Below, one piece after another: positions 13,116 through 26,900 of a stretch of 64,000 nt of DNA. The stretch spans positions 13,346,289-13,410,288 of the forward strand of contig NC_037640.1 in NCBI RefSeq assembly GCF_003254395.2, read 5' to 3'. The position numbers and the translations under genes are program-made. The stretch comes from Apis mellifera (taxonomy: Eukaryota; Arthropoda; Insecta; Hymenoptera; Apidae). The number at the start of each line of letters is the position of its first letter. The stretch's first letter is position 1. The notes under the pieces were generated by a model that saw nothing but the letters and a program-made list of their open reading frames with translations, was not told where the DNA came from and made no database searches.

Positions 13116-14929
13116 TTAGCTTCTACGATGATTGTTCATTTTAGATTTATTTGGCAACCGTAGAACTTCCGCATAAGACATTTCTAAACGTTTTAGCCGG
13201 GCTACTTCGACCGACGCTGTGCTCGGTTTATAGTCTCTGTACTCGAAACTGTTGTTGTGTTGACTACTGTTGTTGCCTGCGTTATTCGAAGATTTTGCGG
13301 CCGAATTAGGAGGCGAGTCTTTCGTTTTGTTCGGATAAGCGTACCCGTTGCACGTGCCGCCATTTTGATCGGCGATCGTAAAAGGTCTGAATTTCTTCTT
13401 TCCTCCGCTGTTCGATTTCGATGGAACGAACTTGGGATTTGTCGTTGGAATCACATCGGGCGTCGTTGGTCTAATATCGTTATACGTTAACTTTTTACTA
13501 GCGGAAGAATGTTTTTTCGATTTCTTTTTACTGTTGAGCATTAAATAATCCGACCGATTCACGTTTCGAATTATATTCTTCCCGTTCTTAGCAAGTGTCA
13601 CTTCACCGTTTTGCTGTTCGTTTACCCCGTTCGATGAGATTTGTACTATATACGGTGGTTCGGATACGGCGGATGAAAAAATAGAAGAGGAAACGCTTTG
13701 ATTATCGTCGGTGGTTTCGCTAGGAACATCTTCTTGTAGCACGGATTGTTGCTGAGAATTGTTCGTACTCGTGGAATCGTCCAATAAAGGTAATTTCTCG
13801 CCTTCGTCCTTAGCTTCCGCCGCTCGTTTCAAGACTCGGAATATTTCACTGAACAATTGTCTGTACTCCGGCGTTTCCCGGAATCTACTCTCGAACGGGC
13901 TGTTGTCGTCGTAAATGCTGAACTTGCAATCCTCGCCGTCCGCGAAGGAGAAAAGAAACGAGCCGGGCCTTCCTTCGGTTTGCGTCGCTTTGTTACTCGT
14001 CTCGTCCAAAAAGCCGGAAGACGACGTCTCGGCCTCGGAAAAATCCGTGGGCGTGGCGGAGAACACTTTTTTACCGCACATCTCTGTTTTGGCACGTGTC
14101 GCGTTTCCAACGGCCGATTTCGCCGCGTTCGGCTCTTGTTGCGTCTCCGTCTCCAACGTCGGACTCTGAAAGCTGTTAAACTCGCCCGACATCTCTAGTT
14201 CTTCTTGCAACGACATAGGCGTAGGCACGCTATCTTTCCGCCGGAGCGCGGATCGTCTTTGAACTTCTAACAAGGCTTGATATTTCTCCACTAGCACTCT
14301 ATAAGGATTCTTCATGTCGTTCGACACTTCGTTTTGATCGTTCGATTCCTGAAAATATTTATACACGATAATTTTATCCATCTTTTTTTTTCTTTTTTTT
14401 TTTTTTTTGAAGGCGAATGAGAAAAAAGAGATTAGAGAAAAAGGAAAAAAATTAAAGAAACGTAGAACAGAGATACTCGATGTTGTTACAGTTTTTCGAT
14501 TATCGCGAAAATCGTCCATTTTTTTTTTCCAGTGGAATAACTCGTTTCGTTTTCGAAAATAATAAATATACGAGACGCGGGAAAAATTAAAATTCAAATT
14601 CCTTCGGCGAATATCGACGTAACGTTAATAATAAAAATATGATTTCTGACAAATCATCCCGGAAATTTAATTGGCAGAAAGAACGATTTTTTGTTGTTTT
14701 TTATTATTATTTAAAAATCAATCAGGGTTAACGGATGAAAGGTAGAGGCCAGATTTATAGGATATTAAATAAAAGAGCGATATTTTGTTGTATAAAAATA
14801 TATTTTATTTAAAATCATATAAATCTGGCACTTACATTGTACAACAATTTTAACAAATATTTCGACTAGATATAACTAACAATAGATTCGATCATGCTAA
14901 TAACGAAGTGAACAAAGATTTCGAGACTA

Positions 14930-14966
<37 letters not shown>

Positions 14967-17900
14967 GGCGAAGCAAACTTAATTCTATGTATGAAGAAAA
15001 AGAGAAAGAAAGAAAGAAAAAAAAAAAAATAGTCAGCATCATCAAAAATCCAATTATCTATTAAAATTTTTATACACAATACATGAATAATTATTTATAC
15101 GAAAATAACTTATTCGTCAATTCGTTAATTTAAAACAGTCTTTTTGTTCTTTGGAAATTAAACTTTTCTTTTTCTCAACACGACACATAATATCTACAAG
15201 ATAGCTATTATTCTATTCTATTAAATTACCCAGAAAATTAATTGCGGCGTTTAACGGAATAATAATTAATTTTTTTTTTCCTTTTTTTTTTTTTTTACAG
15301 TCCCAATAATTTCTTTTTCATTTAATTCCCGCTGGATAATATCCGATGGTGATATCCCGTTAAAAATATTCTCTTAAATATTCAGCATTGATGTTAAAAA
15401 AGAAAGAAAAAAAAATGAAAATGAAAATGAAAATGAAAATGTACTTTTCCAAGAGAACATCTTCATTTGCCTCAAAATTTTATTCGCACGCGTAAAAGAA
15501 TTATTTGTTTCATTTTCATTGGATTAAAATAAATAATGATGATTAAATGAAAAAAAAAAAATAAATAAATAAACGAAAGGATGAATTTAAAATTTTTTTC
15601 GAACGATAATTTTGTCCAATTTCCGCAATTTATTTAACGAGTAATTCAATATTAATGTAAACATGCAAAAACATTTTATTGCACGCGAATTTGTGTGTGC
15701 ACGGCATTTTTCTGGCATACGAATGAATTGTGAATAATCTTGAAATTAAAATCCATCTCCAATTCTATTCTTCGTTGAACTTGAATTATGCTCTTAATGT
15801 AAGTGCTCAGTTCATAATTTTTCGTTGTGCTTTTACCTACACCATTCTTACTTTTTTCTTTATCAAGAATCTTTAAAAAAATTAAATTACGAGTTACAGA
15901 AAGAATTTTCAATAACCGTAAGCGAAAAATGCCAGATAAAAATAATTCTTAAATTGTGTATAAAGTATGAATATATATATATCAAATAAAAGATTTTTCT
16001 TTTTCATTTCTCAAAATTTTCAATTAACGTTTTAACGTTAGTTTCGTTAAAGAAATAAAATTAAAAAATATTCAGTCTTTATATACGTATATACCAAATG
16101 AAATTTAAAAATTTAAAAATTTTTCGTTAATATATAAATAGATACGTTATGCGATTAATTCGGGTAATGTAATTATTATAAATATTTTTAAATTTCTAAT
16201 TTAGAAAGAGGACTATCACTTCTATCATCATGTTTCTTAAAAAAAAATGGTTAAAGCAATTTTTGACTATTCTTCACCGGTAAAACTCTTTTTAGGATAA
16301 AAATTGGTATTCGAAATGGTTTCAGTAGCAATGGTATGATACACTCGTTTTTTATATACCATATCGTGTGAAAGAAAATGAATATTAACGACGGCGATTT
16401 CAATATACACGTAAAAGTTGTCCACAACAGGGATCGAAATTCTTTATTCACTTTTTTTCCCTTGGATTTCTTAATCTTTGTTGCGAATATCTCCTAAAGC
16501 AAAGAAAATTAAATTATTTTTGTGAAGCTACTGCAATATAACTTCAATGCCTTTAAATTAAATAATATATATAGAAAGAGAGGTTTTGTAATTAATATAA
16601 TTAATAACGTTTAACGAATCGTTGAAATTGCAACGTTTGCGTACGACGAAATACGCGGGAAACAATAATATCGATCGAAGGGGAATAAAACGTTGTGTAA
16701 GTAACTGAAGAAAAGAGTAAAAAGAAGAAAAAAAAGGAGGAAACGCTTCTCGCATGCGCATATCGGCCTAAATTCGGCAGAGAAGAGTATAGAAAAACAA
16801 TTACCTGAGTGAGAGACTCAGTGTCACGTTGACTATCGTTCATTAGCGATTCAGCCATGCTAATATCATCGTATTCCTCCTGATTCAACATTACAGAGAG
16901 TTCGTCGTGCGTCTTAGAGTCCAATCCGCGTAAACATCGCCCGCATAATTGACCCCGCCTATAAAAATTTCAATGTTTTCGTTATCGAAAAAGTGTCATT
17001 GGCCGATAAATTGATAGAAACATCGGCAAAAATTTTCCTAAATAAACAACTTTTATCGATCGTATTTTTAATACACAAGTATAAAGGAATAGCAAAAAAA
17101 AAAATGGCAACAATACTTGAGATATCTCTATCTATCGAAATTATTATAATATATTTAATAAATTGTAAATTGAAAGAAGAAAAAAAAGTAATCGAACGAT
17201 ATTTACCTTACTTCTTCCAGAGTATTTATTTCCTCTTGAAGATTTTTCACGTCTTGTGCTTTATTACGCCAAACGTTCAACTGTTCTTCCAACGCGTTAT
17301 TTTCCTGCAACAATGTTGCCAATTGTTGCCGAAGCTCGGTAACTTTTTGCTGCTCCCTCGCCCTCTGACTTCGCGCCTCTTGCAACTGTCTCAACAATTC
17401 GGTAACTTCTTCGTCGTTCGTCGGAATCGTCGGTAATTGTCGCACGCTCGAGTCCGCATTTGCCTCTTGGAAAGATTTCTGACCAGACGGAGCAGCGTTC
17501 TGAAACATTATTTTTATAATAATGATATATCGATCGATGGCGTTAACGTTATTATTATTATTATAACTGTAAAAAAAAAAAAAAAAATACCTATTCGAAA
17601 TATCGTAAGAGTTATCGTCGATCGATAAAGAAAATTATCAGAAAAGGAAGGAAAATTGTATCTGCGAGTTGTACGCGAGAGACAAGTAATAAGAATAGTT
17701 ACGACGACCGCATTGTTGGTTGTACGTAAGAAGCCGTATATACCGATAACTCTATTTATCTATCGAAATTTTGTTAGCGACGGATTAAACGAATTCTTGC
17801 GATTAAATTATCTGCAGAATAGTAAACTTGTATATACATATAAAGAATCACGATATCCGCGAATATTTCTTACATTATTTTTTCTCGAGAGAAAAAAAAA

Positions 17901-20900
17901 AGAAGAGATTCGATCAAAATTTAAATTCAATCGAGTTAAATGGCAATAGAAATTTTTCCAAGGAAATTGAACGAAACGATGAAACTGAGATTTTTTTGCA
18001 ACTTAACAGCAAACGGAATAATTATCAAAGTTGGATCGTGGAAAATGAATTGTATGAATATTAATTACCTGTTGTGTGCTGCTACCCTGCGTGACCGATA
18101 CTTTCCAATGAATGGTGTGTGTTTGTGTGATATTGTTAGCCGATTGACTCGTAGATTGTTGCCGGAGCAGACTTTCATGTTGCTCGTTTATCTCGTCGAT
18201 TTTCTTCTGAAGTTCCTCGCACCTCGCCTCTAGGCTCTCGATCGTCAAACATTGACTGTCAACAAATTATTTGTCGATATATAATTTTTTCTTCTCCCCC
18301 TTTTTTACCTATTCGATTAAACCATCGATAATCGAGTTTTCGTATTCTCGTAACATTGACGGATCGAAAAAAGATAAATCGGTTGGGATGGAAAAACTTT
18401 TATCCATACGATACACGATGAATCGCGATAAAATTGAGATAACAGTACCGAGATGATCGATCCTCATACCTCTTGATCAATTTTTTGTCGCTGGTGTTCT
18501 CGATTACTAGACGATGATTCGCGCGTTCCAAATCTTGAATACTGACTTCCAGTTGCTCGTAAATTTTCAATCGCGAGTCGTTCACTTCTCTAAGGGCAGC
18601 GGTTTGTTTTTTCATATACTGAAAAAAAAAAAATATTATATTTCGATCCAAACGAAGAATAATCGAGAAAAAAATATATTTCGAAAAAAAAAAAAATTAC
18701 CTCTATCTCTTGTGCTTGTTCCTCGACGGTCGATTGGTGCGCTTTGATAATATTTTCTAATTCCTTGTTCCGTTCCAAAAGCGTTTTTCCAAGTTCTGCC
18801 GCTAATTGTAAATCTGAAATAAGAAAAATTCCAATTTTTAAAAATTCTCCAATTCGAGGAAAACGTAATTGGAAAAAGATCGAATAAATGAATATTTTTA
18901 ATTTCCATAATCTCGTTGCAACAAATTTCCCATCATTGAATGATAATGATTATAATAGGAAAGAAAAAAAAAGGAAACGAGAGAGAATGATAGGTGTACA
19001 GGTATCCGCGGTGGTTAATTCGCGCGTAGTTTGATTATTCTTAGGAACTAAATGAGATCCGATCTATGGTCAACGTCCGATGCTCTCTCTCTCTCTCTCT
19101 CTCTCGTTAACGATGACGAGAGAGACGAGCGATTCGAAACACGATGGTGGACGTTGCGGTACGGTAAGCGGTTCGTTGAATTTCCTCGGTCGGTAATCGA
19201 CGACCTTTCCTCCGTCCGTCACCGAGGATTAGACGCGAGGATGAAGCGTGATCTAGCTAGGGCCAAGGACCTTGGAGTCGCGAGGAAACGACCCAACTAC
19301 CGTTTTCTCCTTCCCATCCCCCGCTCTCATTAATCGCTTCCCGACTCGCTTCATAGCGCCACCACGCGAATCCCATTCTCTTTCTCTTCCCCTAATTTCG
19401 CACAATCTTCGCATTTCTCATACGAAAAAAATCTCACCACTTATGCGATTATAATTTTCACCACGCGACATGCACTTATATTTCATCCTGTCTCATTCTC
19501 ATCCCCCCCCTCGACATTTTCCCAGATTTCGTAAAAAGTATAATTAAGGAACTAAATTAAGAAGATCAATTTGCATATTGTTCGAATATCTCGTAAAAAT
19601 TCACGTCACGCTTCGAGCTCTTTTTAAGAATAAATTACACAGTTCGCGAATATATGCGAGCATAACGTGGAATCACTTTGAAAAAAGATACGCGTTTTCT
19701 TGCATCTCTTTCGCGATGTCACGTTGAATCGAGATATTTTATATATTCCTATTTACACGTACAATTTGGAAACGTAAAAGATTGGCAATCGTATTTCTGC
19801 AAAGATTCGTTGACACTTGTCCGAAAATCGTCGACGAGGACGACGGAAACGAAAAAAGGAACGAAATCATCTGTCGTACATCCATATTTTATCCGCACAT
19901 TTTCGAACACACCGAATCATCATCTTTCGAACGAGAGATCGCGTATAATACCTTCCGGGCCTTGAAGACAAGAGAGCTCGATCGAATAATCCCAACAATC
20001 CAAGGAATTCATCTGAGCCTGCGGGTCCCAGACCACGTCCACGCTAGGACCGCTCATCTTTCCAGATCCACACTCGATCCCAAACTCGATCAACTCGAAC
20101 TCGCGCTTTTTCTTCGTTCCCCGGTGTCTTCCGTGAGTCCGCAAGTGTGTCTCTCTCTCTCTCTCTCTTGCTACACTTGATACCGTTTTTCACTTTCGAA
20201 GGGACGAGTCTCCTCTCTCTCTCTCCACCGATCGATCAACCGTTCCGAATGAAAATAAAATTGGTCCATCCAGATACATTCAGATTCGAGCGTTACTCCC
20301 GGGTTATCTCGAGCACAACCGGTTCCAACGAAGGTAGCCGGTCTTCTGTGAATCGGTACAGGTTACCCGCGGAACGTGCTTAGCCAAGGCCCAAACGTCC
20401 AATGCCCATCCACCGCCTAACCCACGACCAACCGCTCGTTCCCTCTCTTCGCGCCAAGCCTTCCACTCCCCTCTCCTATCCCCTCCCTTCCAACCGTTCT
20501 GTTCCCCCCTCCCTCGCCCCTACCTGCGTCCACGCTGCGTCTCCGTGTAATTCCCTTCTGGCGACCACACTGACCATCTTTCCTCGGCTACTCTCACTCC
20601 CAGCGTGCCCACCTCTTTTTCCTTTCCCTTCTTCCAATTCCGTATCTCTTTCTTTACACTACACGGGTATATACTACACACGTGCAAAACTTGTCCCACT
20701 TGCGCTACTTTTATTTCAAAATCAGAATCTTTGATTAAACCATGGCATGGGAACGCACTAATCACCTTTGATTACGCGTAACGTAAACGCGCTCGTTTAC
20801 TCGATCGATTTTTTCTCTAGGGACAATTCGCGAGGAGTTTTTTTTTTTCTTTTTTAAATAAAATTTCATTAAAATTAAAAAAAAAAAAAAAAAACGGCCG

Positions 20901-23900
20901 CGGTGTATTTTCGTCCGAATTTATTAACTCCGTTCAATATTTATGAAGGAAGAAACTTTGCCTTTTGCCAATAATAATCGTTCGAATAAAGCCATCAATT
21001 GTCACGTCTGGTAATTTTCCGTTTAATTTTCTCTCGCTTGTTGTCCGTTTATTTGTAATGTAAAGTGGGATACCTATATAAGATATTGAATATTTATAGA
21101 CTCGACGTACGATAGTAACTGTATAGCATTCGGTATTTCCATACGCATAATAATATTTCATAGTTCGAAGTTGGTTACCAACTTTTTTTAGTAACTAATG
21201 TTTACTTACTTATATTAACTTTATCGAATAAATCGAATCAACGAATAATATTATGTTAAGAAAATAATACTAGTAATTTTTTAATATCGCGACGATTTGG
21301 AAACAACGTGATTACATTTATCGAATCAAAACAAACTAGCTAGGGAAATAACACAATTCGTTATTTTTACGCGGACGATATCGACCGAATCTAGTAATTT
21401 TTTAATATCGCGACGATTTGGAAACAACGTGATTACATTTATCGAATCAAAACAAACTAGCTAGGGGAATAACACAATTGGTTATTTTTACGCGGGCGAT
21501 ATCGATCGAATCTAGTAATTTTTTAATATCGCGACGATTTGAAAACAACGTGATTACATTTATCGAATCAAAACGAGCTAGCTAGGGGAATAACACAATT
21601 GGTTATTTTTACGCGGACGATATCGACCGAATCTAGTAATTTTTTAATATCGCGACGATTTGGAAACAACGTGATTACATTTATCGAATCAAAACAAACT
21701 AGCTAGGGGAATAACACAATTGGTTATTTTTACGCGGGCGATATCGATCGAACGATACGACGACATATTCGAAGATACTCGAAAACGAGATCGGGCCCCG
21801 TCGATCGCGAGAAGCGAGATCTCGTTCTCGGGAATCGCGATAAACGACTTCCTCGTGGTATTTTCGATCGAAATAACCTCTGGCGACCTCGAGTCCTTTG
21901 GCGAATCGAATACTTTCTCCTGGGAATGGCTCGCGAAACGTTATTAATCTCTCGATCGGTCGAAATAAAAGAGAGAAGGCTATTGTTGGCGTGGACCGAG
22001 AGCACACAGCACCGCATACCCCTCTCCTCCCGGCCGCAGCACAGGTGCACGTATACGCGAGAACGCCGACCTTTCCAGACCACCAAACGCCACCATGCGG
22101 TGTGAAACCTACCTCATCTAACTGGACCATTATCGCGCCAACACCACACCCTTTATCCATTATCTTTTACAAACTAACTGAATTTCACGCTTTGCTTTTA
22201 CCGTGTCGATCGTATCCAATTTATTGCCGGATGCGGCTCCCAATCCTATCTCCATACTTTCTACCCTTCTTGTCCATATTTCCAACATTTTCACCTCTAA
22301 TAATCGCTATCCATTTTTTTCTCCCGTTCCAAGCTTTGGAATCGATAATTCAAGATTAGGAAATTGCCCGTGAAATTTTTCCTGCAAAAAATATAAGCGT
22401 ATCCGTTTTAGCTAGTGATCGAAAACCTTTCTATTCTCTTAAATATGACGATGCGCAAAAAGTTTGCCATTGACTCGAACTCGAATCCTATCCTACGAGC
22501 CACGTAAGAAATACGTGGGCTCGGTTCTCATCATTGTAGTACCGTACACAGCGCACGCGACATTCTACGAGTTTATTTCTCTTCCAAAGATGTTCGCGCC
22601 ATAAATTCCACGGATCTAGAATCTCTTCTTATACCATTTATTTTCGAATACGTATGCGTTATATACGTAAGTGTATGTCAAACAGCGTGCGCGAGAAAAA
22701 CGTTCTCCTTCGTAGCGTAAATTTCTTCGAGCCTACATTTCCTTGTATAATTTTATTTCAAACAGAGAATATTGCGATAAACGTGAGACCGTTCATAATC
22801 GTTGCTTTTTCGTTGCCGATATTTTATTAAAAAAAAAAAAAAAAAAAAGAATAAATAAACGGATAAGCGAAGCGTATCCGTTGAAATAATATGAATGAAA
22901 CGACAGGAATTCGAATACCTGTTTATTTGCTTTAACGGGAGACTATGGAGAGAAGGTAGGCTTGGTTCATAAACGAGGCGCGAGAGCATTGTACTTAAAT
23001 CCCCCGAGAAATCTGCTCTTTCTCACGAGCCAGAAATTATAAAAACAATACGTAATAACGCTTCATCTTAGATCCGATCTGATCCGTTGAAAATTCAACG
23101 GAATGGATATGTATCGTGGCGGAAGAAAGCACGGTCGAAGGGAAAGGATGAAAGCCAAGTGGAGTCTGATCCTTCCCCCTCCAACGATGCGCGACAATTC
23201 CTCGAGTCGCGCACACGCGTGTTAAGTCGCGTTCGTTTCTAAATTGTGGATTCGGCAACGCGGCGCGACCAATCAGAATCGAGCGTCACTTGGATCGATA
23301 CGACGCGACAACCGTGCGTCGAAACAGGGACAAACGCGTGCTAATTGAATCGATTGCGAACGACGCTATGCTGAAACTCGATGCGTAAATTTATAAGAGT
23401 ATTTCGAGATGATTTTTATCCACGTTTCCAACCATATTTAACGTTAATATCGTCCAACGTTATTGAAACGGTAAAAAATAGTGAAAAACGCGCGATATAA
23501 CGGATGGTGCAACAGTTTTTCGATGAAACAGCTTGGAAAAAATGTCGCGTCACGGAACAGAACCGTGTAAAACGTTGTCCCGTTCACTGTTTAGAAATAT
23601 TCGAATTCGTCTCGTTTCGATTAGCTTCGATTAAAAAAAAAAATCATTTTATCGAGGAATAATTTAATTGATTCGTTGTATAAGGATAAATCGTGACATC
23701 TCTGAAACGATGATCGACGTATATAGACAACCGTGGTTACTCAACATTAACATCGGTGCAGGGAGGACGAGGCAAATGGTAAAAAGATTGTTTTCTAATG
23801 GTTTACGGCGATGTAATTACACCTTCGAAAGTACGTTCGACGTTCACACGCGGATGATAATTTAGGAAGAAGCGTGTGTCCGTGCACCCGGCGAACAACT

Positions 23901-26900
23901 GTGCGTGCTGTTACGTGAAAATTACCGTGTTGACGATAAATATCGAATCGCTAGAGTTTCACATCCTTAGGGCTTGGCTGTCACGAAACGAACGTCTTCC
24001 TCGCCTCGATATTACGCGAATTCAATTAAAAGCCAATTTCTATCGAATTCCACTTACCTGTACCGTTTAGCTGTTTATTATTTTATCGCGGATTAATATC
24101 GTCGTTCAATTTAGCTTCAATTTAGCGAAAAGATACGTGTCAAAAAAAAAGAAAAAACTCACTTTCACCGCGGTATCGCGTTTAACGTTAACGTTTCGAA
24201 CGCGAAACATGGAATCCATATTAGGCCGTTGGGTCTTTGTTACAGGACGTTTAAGGAGATCGAGGCAAGAAGGAGAGCCGCGTTCAAAAAAACAACTTGG
24301 ATGGAAACAATGCGTTGCGGGGAAAATATTCGTTTTAGGAAAAGGAAATACAAATAATTATACCAGACGATTCTTGCTTTAGCGGTTTCGTTAATTGAAC
24401 AAGTTCTTTTCGAGCAAACGAGAACGGATGTACGCGTTTGTCGCCATTTTCCATTCTTTTCTCCACGAACGATTCTCAACAATTTTTTTTTTTTTTTTTT
24501 TTTATAAACAAAAATGGCGTTAAAACGTATCTATCTAAACAAGAAGAAAGAAGGATTCGAGGAGAAGAAGAAACGTTGTTTCGACATCCGCGAGCGTGAA
24601 ATATTTCGATATTTTATATTCGTTTTACATCGGCAGATAAATCGGCGTCTTGTACTACGCGTCGGTGAACGGAATACGAAACAAACTTGTCGTCTTATTC
24701 GTAGCGTGCGTAACGAATTTTTAACGTCATGCTTATTCTAATAAGAAAATTGTCCGTTTACTTTCAATCAAATTTATTTTTCGATCAAATTTTGAAATGT
24801 CATCGGAACGGAACGAACGATTAAACACACGCGCGCGCGCGCACGCCATTTCCTGCAAAGTGGCATGTTGCAAAACGTGGTACACGAGAAATGAAAGATA
24901 AGCAACTAACAAATAAATCCAAGGCCTCGGAAGTGGCTTTCCCAATAACAATCCGGAAATAATTGTTATAAAACTGTTTTGGAATTTTGTTGGGAGGCCA
25001 AAAATTCCAAACGTCTACGTGACAAATCATTTTACGGACGTCTCCTATTGGCAAATACGGGAACAGCGTGACGCGTTGTAAATCTATTTAGCTCGAACAG
25101 ATGGCAGAGTTGTAAAAATAAAAATTTTTTTGCCATCCTTCGATGGACACGTTTCCGAATTGTCGGCATCTTCAAGCTCGAACAAATTTTAATCCTAATT
25201 TCGAAGCGGTTACAAAACGGTCGAGTTTATATTTTTCCATTCGAAGCACGAATCTATCCTTATTTTCGATTAAACGATTATCCGATCGTAATAATTCAAT
25301 TCGAATTTATATTTCGATTCGATCGATATATTCTCGAAAAAACGGTCGAGCTTATATTTTTCCATTCGAAGCACGAATCTATCCTTATTTTCGATTAAAC
25401 GATTATCCGATCGTAATAATTCAATTCGAATTTATATTTCGATATTCATTCTTGTATTCTCTCCTTTCGAAGATTTTTAATATCGCGTTAAATATGGTGC
25501 GCGATAATTAAACACCGGCCGTCCCAAGCGCGAGTGCGAGGAACGTTACGAGATCGATATTTCTCCGCGCGACGAAATGGATTCGAATTCCAATGGAAAT
25601 ACGTTGGAAATACGCGTGGAGCGACAACAGCGACGCAAAATCGAGGGCAAGCGTGATCGTTGACTGGTTAAAGTTATTCGCGGGGACTATTAGAACGTCG
25701 TGACGACAGTGACCTCGAAGCAAAGAAATTGAGAATTATAGGTATTATAGGTGGTTAGGAAGCCGTGTCCTTTCGAACGAAGACACGCCGGTATTAATTA
25801 GAGAACGAGCAACATGTCAATTGATCTTTCCTCTCTATCCTATTTTTATAAGCGTTTAAGTATACACATTGTTCGCGATATTTCCTTATTGTTTCGTTCA
25901 CGCGTACGTTCACACTTCGATCCTTCGAACGGCTGTATTAATCGTGGACGGCCAATAATTTATTTCGTTTCAGAGATTGGATATCCATTAGGAAAGGAAA
26001 GTGTAGTCGTAAACGATCAGAAATCAAAAGATTGAAGATTAATCTATTCGAACGTTGCATACGCAACAACAACTCGCGATTGATTAATTGAATTAACGTT
26101 TTAAAATCGTAGCTTTTAAAAAACGATAAAATTACACTCGAGAAAAATAATAATAATTTTTTTTCTCGTCTTGAAAACCTTTTGCTTTTCATCTTGTTGT
26201 TGTCCACGCGAATATATATATATATATATATATATATGGAATTCTACGATATAAGTGAAAGTATATATCGTGCATCGAGTTGATGTGATAATTAACACTC
26301 GTAAACGTTACACTCGTAAACGATAGTTAAACGCGATAAGAATGACGAGCGCTCGATCGATTCCTGCTCGAGGCCTGCCCGCATTTTACCGCAAAATGTT
26401 ATTATATTAACCTTGGCGAGGAATCGACAAATAGACAGGTCCCTCGTTTATTCGCCTCTTTCTTTTCTCCTTTCCTCTTCGCTCTCGCTTCGTCGCATGG
26501 GTCAAGACGTTCAACGCTTGTTTCGTCTACTTTTACATCTACTACTTTTTAACGCGTGTCCTCTCTGAATGATCGTTCGAAACGCAAAACGGAAAACTTC
26601 GTTATATATATACATATATAAACCGTATATTTTTGAGGCGTCGAAACTGCCCCGTTTCTCGATCGGTACAACATTATTGATTCACAAACGCGTCTGCGCT
26701 ATCTTATCGACCGGAGAGAAATAGAAAAATTAAAAATTATCGGAATTATTTCTTCAATTACCTCAGCTAAACCTTACTTTGTTCTCTCGAAAAACGCGTG
26801 TATCGCTGTATAACTTGCAAGCTTAGCGTACGAAACGAAAATAAAAATTTAATTAATTAATCGCGTTCAATGAGTGTGAAAGAGGTATCGATTCAAGAAA

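Larger units (their letters stand above)
14349..16804 (-). other. Intron before the last coding exon of the CDR2-like gene
   Basis: Phase-0 intron (CAG|GTAATT ... TTTTCAG|GAA). It holds an (AT)n run near 14935-14966, a (GAAAAT)n run near 15412-15441 and poly-T tracts. No credible extra exon was found. Confidence 0.75.

Noticed and set aside
13829..14198. Several open frames of up to 113 codons on the plus strand and in other minus frames
   Set aside because: They are shadows of the long last coding exon of the CDR2-like gene, whose frame is supported by splicing phase and family resemblance.
21699..22160. 153-codon minus-strand frame, and a possible fourth first exon starting MDKGCGVGAIMVQLDE
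   Set aside because: The frame runs into the 121-bp array. The good donor after GAG (GTAGGT) is in phase 0 and cannot join the phase-1 acceptor at 18813. The compatible donor 4 nt later (GTTTCA) is poor.
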